In this document: piece after piece, positions 9,230 to 16,138 of the stretch | Position numbering within the stretch: position 1 is the first letter of the stretch | Layout of the letters: the number at the start of each line of letters is the position of its first letter | Assembly: GCF_022347285.1 (NCBI RefSeq) | Contig: NZ_JAKRND010000005.1 | Location: 93,394-157,393, forward strand | Direction of reading: 5' to 3' | Length of the DNA: 64,000 bases | From: Corynebacterium sp. ACRPH | Lineage (GTDB): Bacteria > Actinomycetota > Actinomycetes > Mycobacteriales > Mycobacteriaceae | The notes under the pieces: model-generated | The model's input: only the letters and a program-made list of their open reading frames with translations | Told to the model about the DNA's origin: nothing | Database searches by the model: none | Translations under genes and position numbers: made by a program

Positions 9230-9290
9230 AGTCTGTGTAGCGACTGATCAACCGCTCACCTCCCCAACCCCAACCCCAGGAATTTTCATC

Positions 9291-10439
9291 ATGTTTCTAG
9301 CCTTGCGCGAAATGCTTTTTGCGCGCACCCGATTCCTTCTCATGAGCGTCGTGTTGGCACTCATGTCCTTGCTGGTCGTCATCATCTCCGGCCTCACAGC
9401 CGGTCTGGTCAACGACGGTGTTTCCGGTCTGAAGGCAATGGATAGTGACGTCATCGCTTTCGCCGATGGCACCCAGACCGATTCGGCCTTCACGCGCTCC
9501 ATCGTTGACATCACAGAGGCCGACAAGTTCGCCAACATCGACGGGGTGGAAGAGGCCGCCCCACTGGGCCTAACCATTGCAAACGCTCACAACCAGAACG
9601 GCAAGGCCGTCGACCTCACCCTCCTCGGCGTAAAGCCCGGTTCTTTCATCGCACCGGAGGGCCTTCCAGAACAAAGCACCACCCCTAACGGCGGCGCCCC
9701 TACCAAAACCAAGCACGAGATTGTCGTGTCTTCCACCCTCCAAGACGAAGGCATCAAAGAAGGCGACACCATCACCATCGATCGCCTAGAAATCCCGTTG
9801 GAGGTCGTCGGTTTCACCGATGGCCAGCGCACCTTCGGCCACGTCGATGCCGCCTACCTGCCCCTCGACGTCTGGCAGGAAATCCACGCCGGCGTACGTA
9901 AGGGCGAAGAGGTAAGCCCGGAGGCGTACAAGGAAATATCCGTCATCGCCGCCCGCACACAGGACAAACCAGACACTGGGGCGCTCTCCGACGCCTCTGG
10001 CCTGGATGTCCGCATCCTCAAGGAAAGCTTCGACTCCTCCCCCGGCTACACCGCCGAAATGATGACCCTTTCCATGATTAAGTGGTTCCTCTACGTCATC
10101 GCCGCCCTGGTCACCGGCGCCTTCTTCCTGGTGTGGACCATCCAGCGCGCTGGAAACATCGCCGCACTGCGCGCGATGGGTGCCACGAAGGGCTTCCTTC
10201 TGCGCGACAGCCTGGGGCAGGCTGTCATCATCCTGGGCGCGTCCGTCATCGTCGGTGCGCTTATTGCCGTCGGCCTCGGCAGCCTCCTGGAAACCACGGC
10301 GATGCCCTACGCCACCGAACTCGGATCCGTCCTCAGCGGCAGCGCGATCCTCTTCGTATCTGGCCTGATCGGCGCGTTGATTGCCGTCGTCCGCGTCACC
10401 CGCACTAACCCGCTCGCAGCCCTAGGAGAAAACCGATGA
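9291..10439 (+). CDS. ABC transporter permease, FtsX/DevC/HrtB-like
   Basis: A 382-aa protein with one N-terminal membrane helix (residues 16-38), a large extracytoplasmic MacB-like domain (about 40-255), and three C-terminal helices with the FtsX-type A-A-L-R-A-M-G-A-T-K coupling motif near 295-304. This is the HrtB/DevC layout; HrtBA systems export haem or other toxic hydrophobic compounds in Gram-positives. The N-terminus (M-F-L-A-L-R-E-M-L-F-A-R-T-R-F) resembles corynebacterial HrtB-like proteins from memory. The gene overlaps the ATPase gene by ATGA, so both are translationally coupled. The substrate is inference. Confidence 0.85.
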   Translation: MFLALREMLFARTRFLLMSVVLALMSLLVVIISGLTAGLVNDGVSGLKAMDSDVIAFADGTQTDSAFTRSIVDITEADKFANIDGVEEAAPLGLTIANAHNQNGKAVDLTLLGVKPGSFIAPEGLPEQSTTPNGGAPTKTKHEIVVSSTLQDEGIKEGDTITIDRLEIPLEVVGFTDGQRTFGHVDAAYLPLDVWQEIHAGVRKGEEVSPEAYKEISVIAARTQDKPDTGALSDASGLDVRILKESFDSSPGYTAEMMTLSMIKWFLYVIAALVTGAFFLVWTIQRAGNIAALRAMGATKGFLLRDSLGQAVIILGASVIVGALIAVGLGSLLETTAMPYATELGSVLSGSAILFVSGLIGALIAVVRVTRTNPLAALGENR

Positions 10440-11140
10440 GCCCCACCCCGCATCTTCCCGCCCTGGAACTTAAAGACGTCACGGTGACCTACACCGACGG
10501 CGATTCCCAGATCACCGCGCTCGACCAGGTGAACCTGACCGTCGAGCCCGGAGAGTTCGTCGCCGTGGTCGGCCCGTCCGGTTCAGGTAAGTCGACGCTG
10601 CTAGCCGTTGCTGGAGCGCTGACCAACCCGGCCGCGGGTGGCGTCACAATCGGCAACGAAGAAATCACCAACTACGACGACAAGGAACTAGCCCGCATTC
10701 GTCGCGACTACATCGGCTTCGTCTTCCAATCCTCCGGCAGCCTGCCGGGCGCCCTCACCGCCGAGGATCAACTGGAGCTCGCCGCGCGCGTTATGGGTAA
10801 GCACGGTCGTTACTCTGGTGCGGAGCTGTTGGAGAAGGTTGGTATGACGCCCCGAGCTAAGCACCGCCCAGGAAATCTGTCGGGTGGCGAACGTCAACGT
10901 GTGAGCATCGCCCGAGCTCTCGTCGGCGACCCACAGGTGTTGCTAGTCGACGAGCCCACCGCGGCTCTGGATCGCAAGCGATCACAAGAAATCGTGGAGC
11001 TATTGGCCCGCGAATGTCACGAATTCAACGTCGCGGGCGTGATGGTCACCCACGATCACGAGGTCTTGAACCACTGCGACAAGGTCTACGAAATGGTCGA
11101 CGGACGCCTGAGCGCTGCCTCCGAACAAGCACCCAAATAG
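10436..11140 (+). CDS. ABC transporter ATP-binding protein (LolD/HrtA-like)
   Basis: A 234-aa nucleotide-binding subunit. Walker A G-P-S-G-S-G-K-S-T lies near 46-54, the Q-loop F-V-F-Q-S-S-G near 97, the signature L-S-G-G-E-R-Q-R-V near 148-156, Walker B V-L-L-V-D-E-P-T near 168-175 and the H-loop T-H-D-H near 204. It partners the preceding FtsX-like permease (4-bp overlap) and is followed 42 bp later by a TetR regulator, forming a compact three-gene efflux module. Confidence 0.92.
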   Translation: MSPTPHLPALELKDVTVTYTDGDSQITALDQVNLTVEPGEFVAVVGPSGSGKSTLLAVAGALTNPAAGGVTIGNEEITNYDDKELARIRRDYIGFVFQSSGSLPGALTAEDQLELAARVMGKHGRYSGAELLEKVGMTPRAKHRPGNLSGGERQRVSIARALVGDPQVLLVDEPTAALDRKRSQEIVELLARECHEFNVAGVMVTHDHEVLNHCDKVYEMVDGRLSAASEQAPK

Positions 11141-11155
11141 GCCTGTACGCAGGCC
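11140..11155. other. Short perfect hairpin between ATPase and tetR
   Basis: GGCCTG and CAGGCC flank a TACG tetraloop immediately after the ATPase stop codon. There is no T-run, so it is more likely an mRNA-processing or attenuating structure, or a regulator site, than a complete intrinsic terminator. Confidence 0.4.
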
Positions 11156-11182
11156 GAAAAGCGGGTAGTAAACTAGGGAACC

Positions 11183-11749
11183 ATGCCGAAGATCACGGAG
11201 ACGACAGTAGCGGAGCACCGCGCGGTCCAGCACCGCGCGGTGCTGGAGGCCGCCGAGCGGCTGATCGTTGCTGGCGGCGGCAAGGTTCCCTCACTGGCAG
11301 AGGTGGCAGCCGAGGTTGGCCTAGCCCGCCCCAGCGTCTACCGCTACGTCTCCTCCCAACATGATCTGATGGTTCAGTTGCTGATGCTCAACAGCGAAAC
11401 TTGGCATGACCAGCTGGAAGACAAGGTCAAGGCCGCTCCGCCAGAGCCCGAAGAACGCATCTGCGCTTACGTGGACGCGATGCTCGATCTTTTCGTCCAC
11501 GGCTCCCACGGCCCGCTGATGGCCGCCGCCCAACACTTCCCGGAGGCGTTTGCCGAGGAAAAGGTGCAGAAATCACACGCCGGCTTCAAGGAAATCGTGG
11601 ATAGCTTCTGCCCCGGTGTTTCCTCCATCGACATCGGATTGCTGAATGCGGCGGTGGTGAGGGCGTCAGAAATGGCAAAAACCCCCGAAGACCTCAAACA
11701 GGCAACGGCAACACTGCACCGCATGGCGCGCGCGATCGTGGCGGGCTAA
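11183..11749 (+). CDS. TetR-family transcriptional regulator
   Basis: A 188-aa protein with an N-terminal HTH: A-E-V-A-A-E-V-G-L-A-R-P-S-V-Y-R-Y-V-S-S is the helix-turn-helix around residues 36-55. The remaining helical domain is variable, as usual for ligand-binding TetR proteins. It lies 42 bp after the ABC exporter genes on the same strand, which suggests it represses that operon, perhaps through the inverted repeat at 9209-9229. The ligand is unknown. Confidence 0.85.
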   Translation: MPKITETTVAEHRAVQHRAVLEAAERLIVAGGGKVPSLAEVAAEVGLARPSVYRYVSSQHDLMVQLLMLNSETWHDQLEDKVKAAPPEPEERICAYVDAMLDLFVHGSHGPLMAAAQHFPEAFAEEKVQKSHAGFKEIVDSFCPGVSSIDIGLLNAAVVRASEMAKTPEDLKQATATLHRMARAIVAG

Positions 11750-11820
11750 TTCGCCGAACTGCCTGCCTGATTCTGCTGTTCTGCCTGGGCAAGGCCGGGC
11801 GACGTTGTACGCTTTAGGTC

Positions 11821-12447
11821 ATGCGAAATCGCCTTGTTGCACTCTCCGTTGCCTCGTTGACGGTCCTCTCACTTGCCTCTTGTTCGGATGATGAAACTCC
11901 GACGGAGCCGAGCGCGGCTCAGTCTTCGAAGGAACCCGGCGAAACGGCCGCCACCGAAGCACAAGAGGATGCTTCGGACGAAGGACAAGAGGAAGAGACC
12001 GCAGGTAACACAGATAACAAGGCTCAAAAGCGCCCCAACCCCACAGCACCCAGCACTCCGAAGCCCGATAAGGTCGAGCTCGCTCCGAATGAAGCAGCCC
12101 TAGAGGGCGAGCTGATGAAGGTGCGTTTCAGCGACATGACCCCACCGGAGGACTTCGCACGAGTGGCGGACATCGTGGACGATAGCGTGGTCTACTACGC
12201 GATCAAGCTCGATCCGAAGAAGCCCGTAACGGCGAAGCTGGGGGCGGGCATTGGCACCCAGACTCCCGAATGGGCCATCGTTGGCAGCAGCAGTATGCCG
12301 AATGAAATGAACTGGGACTCTATGGTCGGGCGCAAAATCCGCGCCATCGCGCACCGGGATAACATGACCTTCGCGACGGACCCGTCTGCTCCCCCGACGG
12401 CGGTGACGATCGAGAACTCGGACTACAAGCCGGAGATCCTCGACTAA
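11821..12447 (+). CDS. Secreted lipoprotein of unknown function
   Basis: A 208-aa protein with a lipoprotein signal: M-R-N-R-L, hydrophobic core, lipobox L-A-S-C cleaving before Cys21. A low-complexity acidic/Thr/Lys linker spans about 22-90, and a compact C-terminal domain of about 115 residues follows. The mature protein would be anchored on the outer face of the membrane. I do not recognise the domain. It is monocistronic by spacing (72 bp after tetR, 98 bp before the next gene). Confidence 0.7.
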   Translation: MRNRLVALSVASLTVLSLASCSDDETPTEPSAAQSSKEPGETAATEAQEDASDEGQEEETAGNTDNKAQKRPNPTAPSTPKPDKVELAPNEAALEGELMKVRFSDMTPPEDFARVADIVDDSVVYYAIKLDPKKPVTAKLGAGIGTQTPEWAIVGSSSMPNEMNWDSMVGRKIRAIAHRDNMTFATDPSAPPTAVTIENSDYKPEILD

Positions 12448-12545
12448 GGGGTATGCCGCTATATTCCCATCAAGTTTTCGGCAGATGCATCCAGAGTTCA
12501 TGAGATCATGTACCTGGAAAGCTGCTGGTTACTCCGAGGTGAAAA

Positions 12546-13367
12546 ATGGGATTCCTATCTAAATTGCTCGGCCTGCAACAAGCCAAGCCGAAGCCGCAGA
12601 AACGCGAACCTGCACGCAAAAATGGTAACTTCCTGAAACCATGGCCCGCCAAACCACAAACTAAGATTCTGGAGTTACCCGGCGGGTTCGACCGCACGCT
12701 CTATGTTTACGATGACTCACCTTTCTCCACCGCCAAACGCGGCGACACTATTCAGGTTGAATTCTTCCCTGGCGAAGCAACTCTGTTGAGTAAAAAGTCA
12801 GGGTCGGCGGTGGATACCCATAAAGACGCGGCGGTTTGCCTGCTCCACAAGGGCCGGCCAGTCGGCGTGGTTTTCGACTATCGGAACGACGTTCGGCTCG
12901 CTTACGACAAAGGAATCCGGCTTTTGGCTACCGCAACGGTCGGCCGCCAATTACCTGATTATGGCAACATCCGCGCTCTAACTCTTCACCTTCCAACCAG
13001 CCGAAGCACTACTAGACAATTAATTGAGAACTATGAGGTAAACAGCAAAGTTCCCAAGAGTGCACAAAGGATTCAATTTAACGAATGGGACGAGCAGGAC
13101 TTCGAACAGCTCACTGGAAGAAGTAGTTGGGTCTTCGAAAATGCAAGATTGGAGTTTCTCCCTGTCCCCAAGGGATCATCCGCGAAGCCCCACATTCTTG
13201 CTTCCTCAGCGGAGGGGCGAAAGGTATTCCGTCTAACTGCACGTAACTCGGTCTACAAGGATGTAGCCTCAGCCATTGAATCCAGCGCAGAATTCCTGAT
13301 TCTTGCTGAACGGCGAACTGCTGGAGATGGGCGAGTGGGCTACAACATCACACTCGCTCATTGGTAA
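12546..13367 (+). CDS. Hypothetical protein, 273 aa
   Basis: Not recognised. The protein begins M-G-F-L-S-K-L-L-G-L-Q with a Lys/Pro-rich basic stretch (residues 12-45), then a globular region with alternating beta-like segments. No signal peptide or membrane helix is visible. GGTGAAAAATG at the start gives a weak ribosome site, and codon use is more AT-rich than its neighbours (several TTA, AAA and AAT codons), suggesting recent acquisition. It lies between a lipoprotein gene and a convergent DUF2625 gene. Confidence 0.6.
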   Translation: MGFLSKLLGLQQAKPKPQKREPARKNGNFLKPWPAKPQTKILELPGGFDRTLYVYDDSPFSTAKRGDTIQVEFFPGEATLLSKKSGSAVDTHKDAAVCLLHKGRPVGVVFDYRNDVRLAYDKGIRLLATATVGRQLPDYGNIRALTLHLPTSRSTTRQLIENYEVNSKVPKSAQRIQFNEWDEQDFEQLTGRSSWVFENARLEFLPVPKGSSAKPHILASSAEGRKVFRLTARNSVYKDVASAIESSAEFLILAERRTAGDGRVGYNITLAHW

Positions 13368-13436
13368 CAGGCTAGTTTTAAGTTTCCCTTCACCCTGACC
13401 AAGGGAGTTGGCCCCATATCCTTCACCACCCTCGCG

Positions 13437-14066
13437 TCACTTAGTGCCCAGCAACTCCCGGATGCTGACAACCGACCTCGACACCTTGCTCACGTCTCTG
13501 CCCTCGACGGTAGACGGCGGAGGATAGAGGGAAATGCCCTGTGACAGCGCCAACGGCGCCACCTCGTCTTGCCAGCCAGGCCAGCGCAGCCCCTCGAAAA
13601 CCACCCCCAGTCCGCCGCCCAGCGCAGCCATAAGGAACGCCGAGTAGCCTCCACCGAGCCCGTCCCATGTGAGGGTGTCCGGCCCGAAGTAGCAGACTTC
13701 GCCGGGCGAGACACCCAGCGCGCCGCCGTCAATGGCGAATAGGCCACCGAGGACGTCATGTCCGACGATGAGCGCACCAGGCGGTGCCGAAACGGAGCCT
13801 CCCAGCCCGTTTGTTTCAGCGATGCTAGGCAGTCTCTCACTACCGCCGCCGTACAGACGAACCCAGCCGTGCTCCGCGACGATACCGCCGGTGTGCAGCG
13901 CGACGGCTCCCATCATCGACGCGGCAGTGACCTGCAACTCCCACAGCGAACGCTGCCCTTGCTCTGAGGCGACGGACAGCGCGATAGCCTCAGATTCAGC
14001 TAACGCCTTCTGAAGGTGGGGCCAGGCCGGATCGTCGACGGCGATGAGGCTTTCGGTGTCGCGCAT
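13437..14066 (-). CDS. DUF2625 family protein
   Basis: A 209-aa soluble protein that matches DUF2625: the motifs G-W-V-R-L-Y-G-G-G near 72-80, a central V-G-H-D-V-L-G-G-L-F-A-I-D-G-G, and Y-F-G-P-D-T-L-T-W are conserved in the family, whose role is unknown. The start ATG at 14066 is chosen because AAGGAG lies five bases upstream; a GTG at 14093 overlapping an upstream remnant's stop (ATGTGA) is an alternative. It is the last gene before the resistance island. Confidence 0.75.
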   Translation of the reverse strand: MRDTESLIAVDDPAWPHLQKALAESEAIALSVASEQGQRSLWELQVTAASMMGAVALHTGGIVAEHGWVRLYGGGSERLPSIAETNGLGGSVSAPPGALIVGHDVLGGLFAIDGGALGVSPGEVCYFGPDTLTWDGLGGGYSAFLMAALGGGLGVVFEGLRWPGWQDEVAPLALSQGISLYPPPSTVEGRDVSKVSRSVVSIRELLGTK

Positions 14067-14089
14067 TAGGGCTCCTTCGCTTGTGGTAG

Positions 14090-14278
14090 TCACATATCCA
14101 ATTGGAGGGCGGCCTGTTCGTCGTCGACGATGCCCGTCAGGTAGTCGACCATTCCGAGCATGCCCATCTCCCAGTGAATAGCTTCTGACAGGTATTGCAA
14201 CGGAATTCTAGAACAGAGTTCTCCTAAGCTCAGCGCAGTCGCGCCTGGGCGGATCGACCTTGTCCGTGGCGATCGCAG
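14090..14278 (-). pseudogene. Possible C-terminal remnant of an unrecognised gene
   Basis: Minus-strand frame of 63 codons with no start codon of its own. It reads like real protein (R-P-G-A-T-A-L-S-L-G-E-L-C then Q-Y-L-S-E-A-I-H-W-E-M-G-M-L-G) and its TGA overlaps the alternative GTG start of DUF2625 (ATGTGA). It may be the tail of a gene cut by arrival of the higBA module. This is inference from composition and junction position. Confidence 0.35.
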
Positions 14279-14280
14279 TT

Positions 14281-14589
14281 CTATGCCGAGGCAGCTTGGA
14301 CCGGCTGAATCTGCTCAATCTCGGTGAGGATTTTATCCTCGGCCACATCCAAGTCGTACTGGGTCTGTAACCCGAGCCAGAACTGGGGGCTCATCCCGAA
14401 AAACTTCGCCAAACGAAGGGCCGTGTCCGCGGTAACAGCGCGCTTTCCATGAACGATCTCATTGATCCGACGAGGGGGAACGCCGATAGAAACAGCAAGC
14501 TTGTGCTGCGTAATCCCCATCTCCTTGAGAAAATCCTCCATGAGGATCTCGCCGGGGTGAACCGGAGGGAGCTTGTCAGTGGTAGTCAA
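14281..14589 (-). CDS. higA: HigA-family antitoxin, copy 1
   Basis: A 102-aa XRE-type helix-turn-helix antitoxin: V-H-P-G-E-I-L-M-E-D-F at the N-terminus, HTH around T-Q-H-K-L-A-V-S-I-G-V-P-P-R-R-I-N-E-I, and F-W-L-G-L-Q-T-Q-Y-D-L. It neutralises HigB and represses the operon. TTG 14589 is preferred because AGGAGG lies nine bases upstream; another TTG lies at 14598. It overlaps higB by 14 bp. A copy differing at about four residues lies at 30060-30368. Confidence 0.9.
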   Translation of the reverse strand: MTTTDKLPPVHPGEILMEDFLKEMGITQHKLAVSIGVPPRRINEIVHGKRAVTADTALRLAKFFGMSPQFWLGLQTQYDLDVAEDKILTEIEQIQPVQAASA

Positions 14590-14857
14590 CGATCTCAACC
14601 TCCTCTGGCCCTGCGGCGGACCACCGAAAACAGATCCGCCACTGGTTGTTGATTCGAATACTGTGCTGACCCTGACGATCGTCTTTCAATGCCTCGAGAC
14701 GGTTTCCCGGAGGAATCCGCAACTCTTGAAGGCTCTGTGCGTAGCCAAGCTGGCGCAGTTTACGCAGCGCCACTGAGTGAATGCGGGGATCAATCGAGGG
14801 CACACGCTCTCGATTCCACAAACGCTCAGTGTCCTTGTTGGCGAACGACTGGATCAT
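14576..14857 (-). CDS. higB: HigB-family (RelE-like) toxin, copy 1
   Basis: A 93-aa ribosome-dependent mRNA interferase of the HigB/RelE fold: M-I-Q-S-F-A-N-K-D-T-E-R-L-W-N, R-K-L-R-Q-L near 33-38, L-R-I-P-P-G-N-R-L-E-A-L, and I-R-I-N-N-Q-W-R-I-C-F-R-W near 66-78. The toxin-first order and overlap with the antitoxin are typical of higBA. The start lies about 40 bp from the first ychF-tail repeat. A second copy lies at 30355-30636, suggesting that the module travels with, and stabilises, the integrated DNA. Confidence 0.92.
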   Translation of the reverse strand: MIQSFANKDTERLWNRERVPSIDPRIHSVALRKLRQLGYAQSLQELRIPPGNRLEALKDDRQGQHSIRINNQWRICFRWSAAGPEEVEIVDYH

Positions 14858-14896
14858 GCTTCACCCTATCCCCCATAACGCGAAGCGTCAATAACG

Positions 14897-14923
14897 CTAC
14901 ACGTTAAACTTGAACTCCACGAC
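14897..14923 (-). repeat. att-like copy 1 of the ychF 3' end
   Basis: Read on the minus strand this encodes V-V-E-F-K-F-N-V-stop, the C-terminus of YchF, with no upstream ychF body. It is the leftmost of six same-orientation copies; the intact gene end is at 33892. Interpretation as an attachment-site remnant is inference. Confidence 0.8.
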
Positions 14924-15365
14924 GTGTCGTTGCTAGATACACTTTACCCTATGGACATACAGTAGAAGCTGCTAGAGATTGAGTAGATACAAGAAGTAAA
15001 AAGCGATAGCTAGGATCGCAGTACAACCTTCGAGACCGCGACGACGGCTGCTACCGTAGGCCTCGTTGCCTAACTGACACCAACGCCGTGTCCACTACTC
15101 GGAGGACACCCCCAACATTAATGCTGCCCTGCCGGCAGACCAGGGCGGCCGTGTGAGTATCGGACAATAATGCGTAGTCCTCCAAGGGTCTGGACACAGG
15201 GGCTTTCCCCTTTCCTCAGTGGTGCGACCAGAGGGAGTAGAAGCATCCACCCCGGTGCACCCGCTGCGGTGACAACGACCCATCGCCCGCAGCAGGTGGC
15301 AATCGTCACGGTTATCCCTCTTTTTCAGATTCCTGTCCTCGGGATCAGAAAAAGACGGGGACCTG
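14924..15365. other. Intergenic stretch without recognisable gene
   Basis: About 440 bp between att copy 1 and the DUF305 pseudogene. I find no convincing coding frame, terminator or insertion-sequence end. It contains several short C- or G-rich tracts only. Confidence 0.4.
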
Positions 15366-16050
15366 TCATAGGTCAGTGAGCATTTGCTGCATCTGGGCGA
15401 TCTCGGCCTCCTGGTCGTTGATAATTTGTTCGGCCAGGGTGGTTGCATGGGGATTCTGGCCGTCAGCCACCTCGTCACGGTCCATGTCGACCGCACCTTC
15501 GTGGTGGGCGGTCATCTGCTCCAGGTAAAGGCGGGCGGCGCCGGTGCCCTGGGCTTCCTCAAGGGCTGTCATGTCCTCCTGGCTCATCATCCCGCTCATG
15601 CCACCCATCTCGCCGTGATCCATTCCACCTATCTCATCCATGGTCCCCATGCCCCAGAGTCGGTGACCGGCTGCTGGCCCCAGGCCTCGAGCATGGCGTT
15701 CATCCGGTCAATCTCCGGTCCCTGGGCGTCAATAACCCCCTGGGCAAACTCCACAACCTGGGCGGGGATGCCCTCCTTGGCCAGGAGCATCTCACTCATT
15801 TCCACGGCCTGCTTGTGATGGGGGATCATCATCTGGGCAAACATGATGTCCGCGTCGTTGTGATCGGCGGAGATCTCCCCGTCCTCCTCAGTCGCCGCCC
15901 TGGTGGTCTCGGTCGTCTCAGCGGTAGTCGTCACAGTGCTGGTGCCGAGGTGGTGGCGTCGGTGTTGCCTGAGTCGGTGGCCTCACCGCAGGCGGCCAGC
16001 GCCAGGGTGGAGGCTACGGCGAGAGCGGAAAGAACAAGGGTGCGCTTTAT
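15366..16050 (-). pseudogene. DUF305 copper-associated lipoprotein, frameshifted
   Basis: Three reading frames in succession give one protein: a lipoprotein signal K-R-T-L-V-L-S-A-L with lipobox L-A-A-C (minus strand, about 16047-15940), the first DUF305 half with M-M-I-P-H-H-K-Q-A (to about 15650), and the second half with M-T-A-H-H-E-G-A-V (to 15366). Each junction needs one extra base, consistent with two 1-nt deletions (near 15935 and 15650). The expected start codon reads ATA, eight bases after AAAGGG. DUF305 proteins bind Cu or Ag through His and Met residues outside the membrane. It is either a decayed gene or carries sequencing errors; it would be the last gene of the copZ-copB operon. 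Confidence 0.75.
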
Positions 16051-16138
16051 GGTGGAGCCCTTTCAGGGTCATATGGGGTCAGTGGAGAGAAGTGATGGAT
16101 CAGTGGACGGCGGTGGATTTCGGAGTAGGCGTGGTGTG

